Position numbers and translations under genes: made by a program. Shown here in pieces: positions 43,163 through 44,982 of a DNA stretch of 44,982 nucleotides (positions within the stretch are counted from its first letter, which is position 1; the number at the start of each line of letters is the position of its first letter). The stretch is from CAZEAN01 sp964510225 (GTDB taxonomy: Bacteria > Planctomycetota > Planctomycetia > Isosphaerales > Isosphaeraceae), in contig CAZEAN010000045.1 of NCBI GenBank assembly GCA_964510225.1, forward strand, positions 1 through 44,982, in the 5' to 3' direction. The notes beneath the pieces were generated by a model. That model ran no database searches and was not told where the DNA came from. It was given only the letters and a program-made list of their open reading frames with translations.

Positions 43163-44113
43163 GTGCCATCAATCTCGCCGACCCTTGCCTCCTCTTCGCG
43201 ACCGATTGATGCTCTCGGGGTCGCAGGTGCAACTCTCTGCTGTGGACTCTGGGGAGCTAATGCCGTCGCTGTCAAGTACTCCGTGCCAGCGATTCCGGCG
43301 TTCGGGTGTGCAGGGCTTCGCTTTCTACTAGCACTCCCGGTTGTCGCGATTGTCTGTAGGACGACTGGCTCCAAACTCTGGGCAGGATGGGATCGATGGC
43401 AGTTAGTACTCGTGCACGCACTCTTCTCCTTTGTCCAGATTGGTACCTTTAATCTAGGAACAAGCCTGAGTCTAGCAGGACGCGCTTCAGTCTTCATTAA
43501 TGTGCATCCGTTAGTTGTCGCACCTCTCTCTTGGATTATACTCGGAGAACGAATGGGAACGCGCGGCTTGGGTGGACTCGGAGCGGCGACGATTGGTGTG
43601 ATCGTCTTACTTTCATCGGGCTTTGATTCGGCTGGGAGTATTACGGGCGACTTGATCGTGATTGCATCGGGCATGATCTTCGGTGCACAGACAATCACCC
43701 AGAAGTGGACCTTTCCCAAGATCGCCCCGGCAACGCTTTTGTTTTCTCAATACATTTTTGCGATACCTATGTTTTTTATTTTTACATTGAGCGTCGAGGG
43801 ATTGCCCACGGAGCCGATTCCCTTGGAGGCGATCCTGGGACTCTTATTTCAGGGGCTAGCCGTTTCAGGGGTCTGTTTTTCGACCTGGTTTCTCATGCTG
43901 AAGCGTTACCCTGCGAATCGGCTGGCGACACTTGCCTTCATGACACCGCTCTTCGGCGTTGGGTTGGGAACCTTGATTCGTGGCGAAGCGATGCGTTGGG
44001 AACTCGCCGTTTCTGGACTTCTCGTTGGAATCGGGATTTATCTCGTTGCCTCGGACCGCGTGACGCATCGAAGCCCATCAATGATTGAGTTGCCCGGCGA
44101 GGATGCACTCTAA
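43163..44113 (+). CDS. EamA/DMT-family transporter
   Basis: The 316-residue protein has about ten transmembrane helices arranged as two EamA repeats. The first includes CGLWGANAVAVKY and GTSLSLAGRASVFINVHPLVVAPLSWIILGERMG. The second includes SGMIFGAQTITQKW and FMTPLFGVGLGTLIRGEAM. Family members export metabolites or amino acids; the substrate is unknown. The start is GTG. The gene is divergent from hemB and converges on the ABC transporter ATPase gene. Confidence 0.93.
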   Translation: MPSISPTLASSSRPIDALGVAGATLCCGLWGANAVAVKYSVPAIPAFGCAGLRFLLALPVVAIVCRTTGSKLWAGWDRWQLVLVHALFSFVQIGTFNLGTSLSLAGRASVFINVHPLVVAPLSWIILGERMGTRGLGGLGAATIGVIVLLSSGFDSAGSITGDLIVIASGMIFGAQTITQKWTFPKIAPATLLFSQYIFAIPMFFIFTLSVEGLPTEPIPLEAILGLLFQGLAVSGVCFSTWFLMLKRYPANRLATLAFMTPLFGVGLGTLIRGEAMRWELAVSGLLVGIGIYLVASDRVTHRSPSMIELPGEDAL

Positions 44114-44145
44114 TTGGGAACTTCACGCAGGAGACTGAAACCAAA

Positions 44146-44173
44146 CGAGACGGCTTAGGAACCTTCCGTCTCG
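44146..44173. terminator. Terminator stem-loop between convergent genes
   Basis: CGAGACGG (44146-44153) and CCGTCTCG (44166-44173) form a perfect 8-bp stem with a 12-base loop. It lies between the stop of the EamA gene (44113) and the convergent ABC ATPase stop (44177). On the minus strand the stem is followed by TTTGGTTTC, so it most likely ends the ABC transporter transcript. Confidence 0.7.
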
Positions 44174-44176
44174 CCC

Positions 44177-44920
44177 TCAGGAGTCAGATTCCTGCAGAAA
44201 GCGTTTGGTCTCTTCACGGAGCGGTTGGGAGAAGATTTGATCCGGGGGCCCTGATTCGACCACTTGCCCCTCGTGGAAAACGTGGACCCGGTGGGCCGCG
44301 CGTCGGGCAAAGTTCATTGCGTGTGTCACGACAACCATCGTTTGCCCTTCTCGTGCCAGGTCGGCTAGCACCGAGAGTACTTCGGTCGTCATCTTTGGAT
44401 CAAGGTTACTCGTCGGCTCGTCAAAGAGCATCGCATGTGGCTCCATTGCAAGGGCTCGGGCGATTGCTACGCGCTGCTGCTGCCCTCCCGAGAGTTCGGC
44501 AGGCCAAGCTCGTGCGCGATCAGCAAGGCCAACGCGCTCCAAGAGTCGGAGACCACGTTCTTCCGCATCTGACGGGGCAACCCCGAGCACGTGGATCGGC
44601 CCTTCAATAACGTTCTCGATCACCGTACGGTGCGGGAAGAGGTGGAATGATTGAAAAACCATCCCGAGTCGCTGGCGGACCTTCCGAAAGAGACGTTCGC
44701 GGTCACGGCCAGTTGTTTGGTCATCGATCCGGAGCCTATCGAATTCGATCATCCCTCGGTCGAACGTGTCGAGGCCGTTCAAGCAACGGAGAAAGGTGGT
44801 CTTGCCCCCTCCTGAAGGTCCCACGAGGACAGCAACTTCGCCGCGATCGACGCTCAGATCGACGCCACAGAGCACTGCTCGAGTACCATACTCCTTGTGG
44901 AGTCCAGTCCTCCGGATCAT
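44177..44920 (-). CDS. Polar amino-acid ABC transporter ATP-binding protein
   Basis: The 247-residue ATPase belongs to the GlnQ/HisP group. Walker A is GPSGGGKT (34-41), the signature is LSGGQQQRVAIARALA, Walker B is AMLFDEPTSNLDP, and VVVTHAMNFARRAAHRVHVFHEGQVVESG is typical for polar amino-acid importers. Its ATG overlaps the stop of an upstream partial frame (ATGA), consistent with an operon with the permease. The periplasmic binding protein should lie outside the window. Confidence 0.95.
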   Translation of the reverse strand: MIRRTGLHKEYGTRAVLCGVDLSVDRGEVAVLVGPSGGGKTTFLRCLNGLDTFDRGMIEFDRLRIDDQTTGRDRERLFRKVRQRLGMVFQSFHLFPHRTVIENVIEGPIHVLGVAPSDAEERGLRLLERVGLADRARAWPAELSGGQQQRVAIARALAMEPHAMLFDEPTSNLDPKMTTEVLSVLADLAREGQTMVVVTHAMNFARRAAHRVHVFHEGQVVESGPPDQIFSQPLREETKRFLQESDS

Positions 44921-44982
44921 TGCACTTTACCTCCCTCCGACCTCAATAGAGAGACTTGGCTCCCTCGAAGTCGTCGCTCCGA
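44917..44982 (-). CDS. Partial C-terminus of probable amino-acid ABC permease
   Basis: From the window edge, 21 codons stay open and end in TGA overlapping the ATPase ATG (ATGA). The visible start SERRLRG resembles the ERRL-type basic tail common at the end of HisM/GlnP permeases. Given the ATPase downstream, a permease is the natural reading. The rest of the gene is outside the window. Confidence 0.5.
   Translation of the reverse strand, partial: SERRLRGSQVSLLRSEGGKVQ

Noticed and set aside
43105..43719. 204-codon antisense frame inside the EamA gene
   Set aside because: Proline-rich shadow of a clear membrane protein gene; no start signal.

Overview
The window looks like a chromosomal piece of a planctomycete (Planctomycetota). 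The strongest evidence is two separate PSCyt/DUF1549-DUF1553 plus DUF1501 gene pairs, a family combination largely confined to that phylum. An FhcA/FwdA-type C1 amidohydrolase, secreted WD40-like proteins and mostly weak Shine-Dalgarno sequences agree with this. Species cannot be named from the sequence alone. No phage, CRISPR array or rRNA was found. The only mobile DNA recognised is a decayed IS66 transposase.

Layout. 1-60: 3'-truncated tRNA-Cys. 244-6933 (minus): a probable operon of a cysteine-free secreted protein, a DUF1549/DUF1553 protein, a Tat-type DUF1501 protein, a WD40 protein and a threonine dehydratase/serine racemase-like PLP enzyme. 7121-9280: secreted prolyl oligopeptidase, converging on a small membrane protein. 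10035-14986 (plus): aldo/keto reductase, MlaE permease, an MCE (MlaD)-OmpA fusion and an FHA-GAF histidine kinase. 15024-15578: hotdog thioesterase, then about 700 bp without genes but with palindromes. 16303-19005: XerC/D recombinase and an AAA+ Fis-type regulator that has lost the key sigma-54 residues. 19132-20901: acetolactate synthase interrupted by one in-frame TAA. 21145-24901: secreted beta-sandwich protein, FhcA, and a MerR/TipAS regulator with a 19-bp-spacer promoter. 25108-30570: bestrophin-like channel and an RND efflux pump (inner membrane protein plus adaptor). 31109-35722: second PSCyt/DUF1501 pair. 36066-39147: patchy region with a methyltransferase fragment, a WD40-like protein, the IS66 remnant, a 42-nt hairpin and an orphan secreted protein. 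39384-44982: two small membrane proteins, Gfo/Idh/MocA oxidoreductase, cpYpsA/SLOG protein, HemB, EamA transporter and the end of an amino-acid ABC transporter operon.

How the genes work together. The PSCyt/DUF1501 pairs probably act outside the cytoplasmic membrane; their substrate is unknown. MlaE and MCE-OmpA imply envelope lipid transport, with the ATPase encoded elsewhere. FhcA belongs to tetrahydromethanopterin-linked formaldehyde/formate metabolism. The RND pump lacks a nearby outer membrane channel gene. HemB (tetrapyrroles) and IlvB (branched-chain amino acids) are housekeeping.

I see no clear multi-gene system that is certainly new. The best candidates for a second look are the IlvB nonsense codon, the degenerate enhancer-binding-protein-like regulator, the MlaE/MCE-OmpA/FHA-kinase cluster without MlaF, and the TipAS regulator next to fhcA. 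All functional calls rest on reading motifs by eye; no database search was run.
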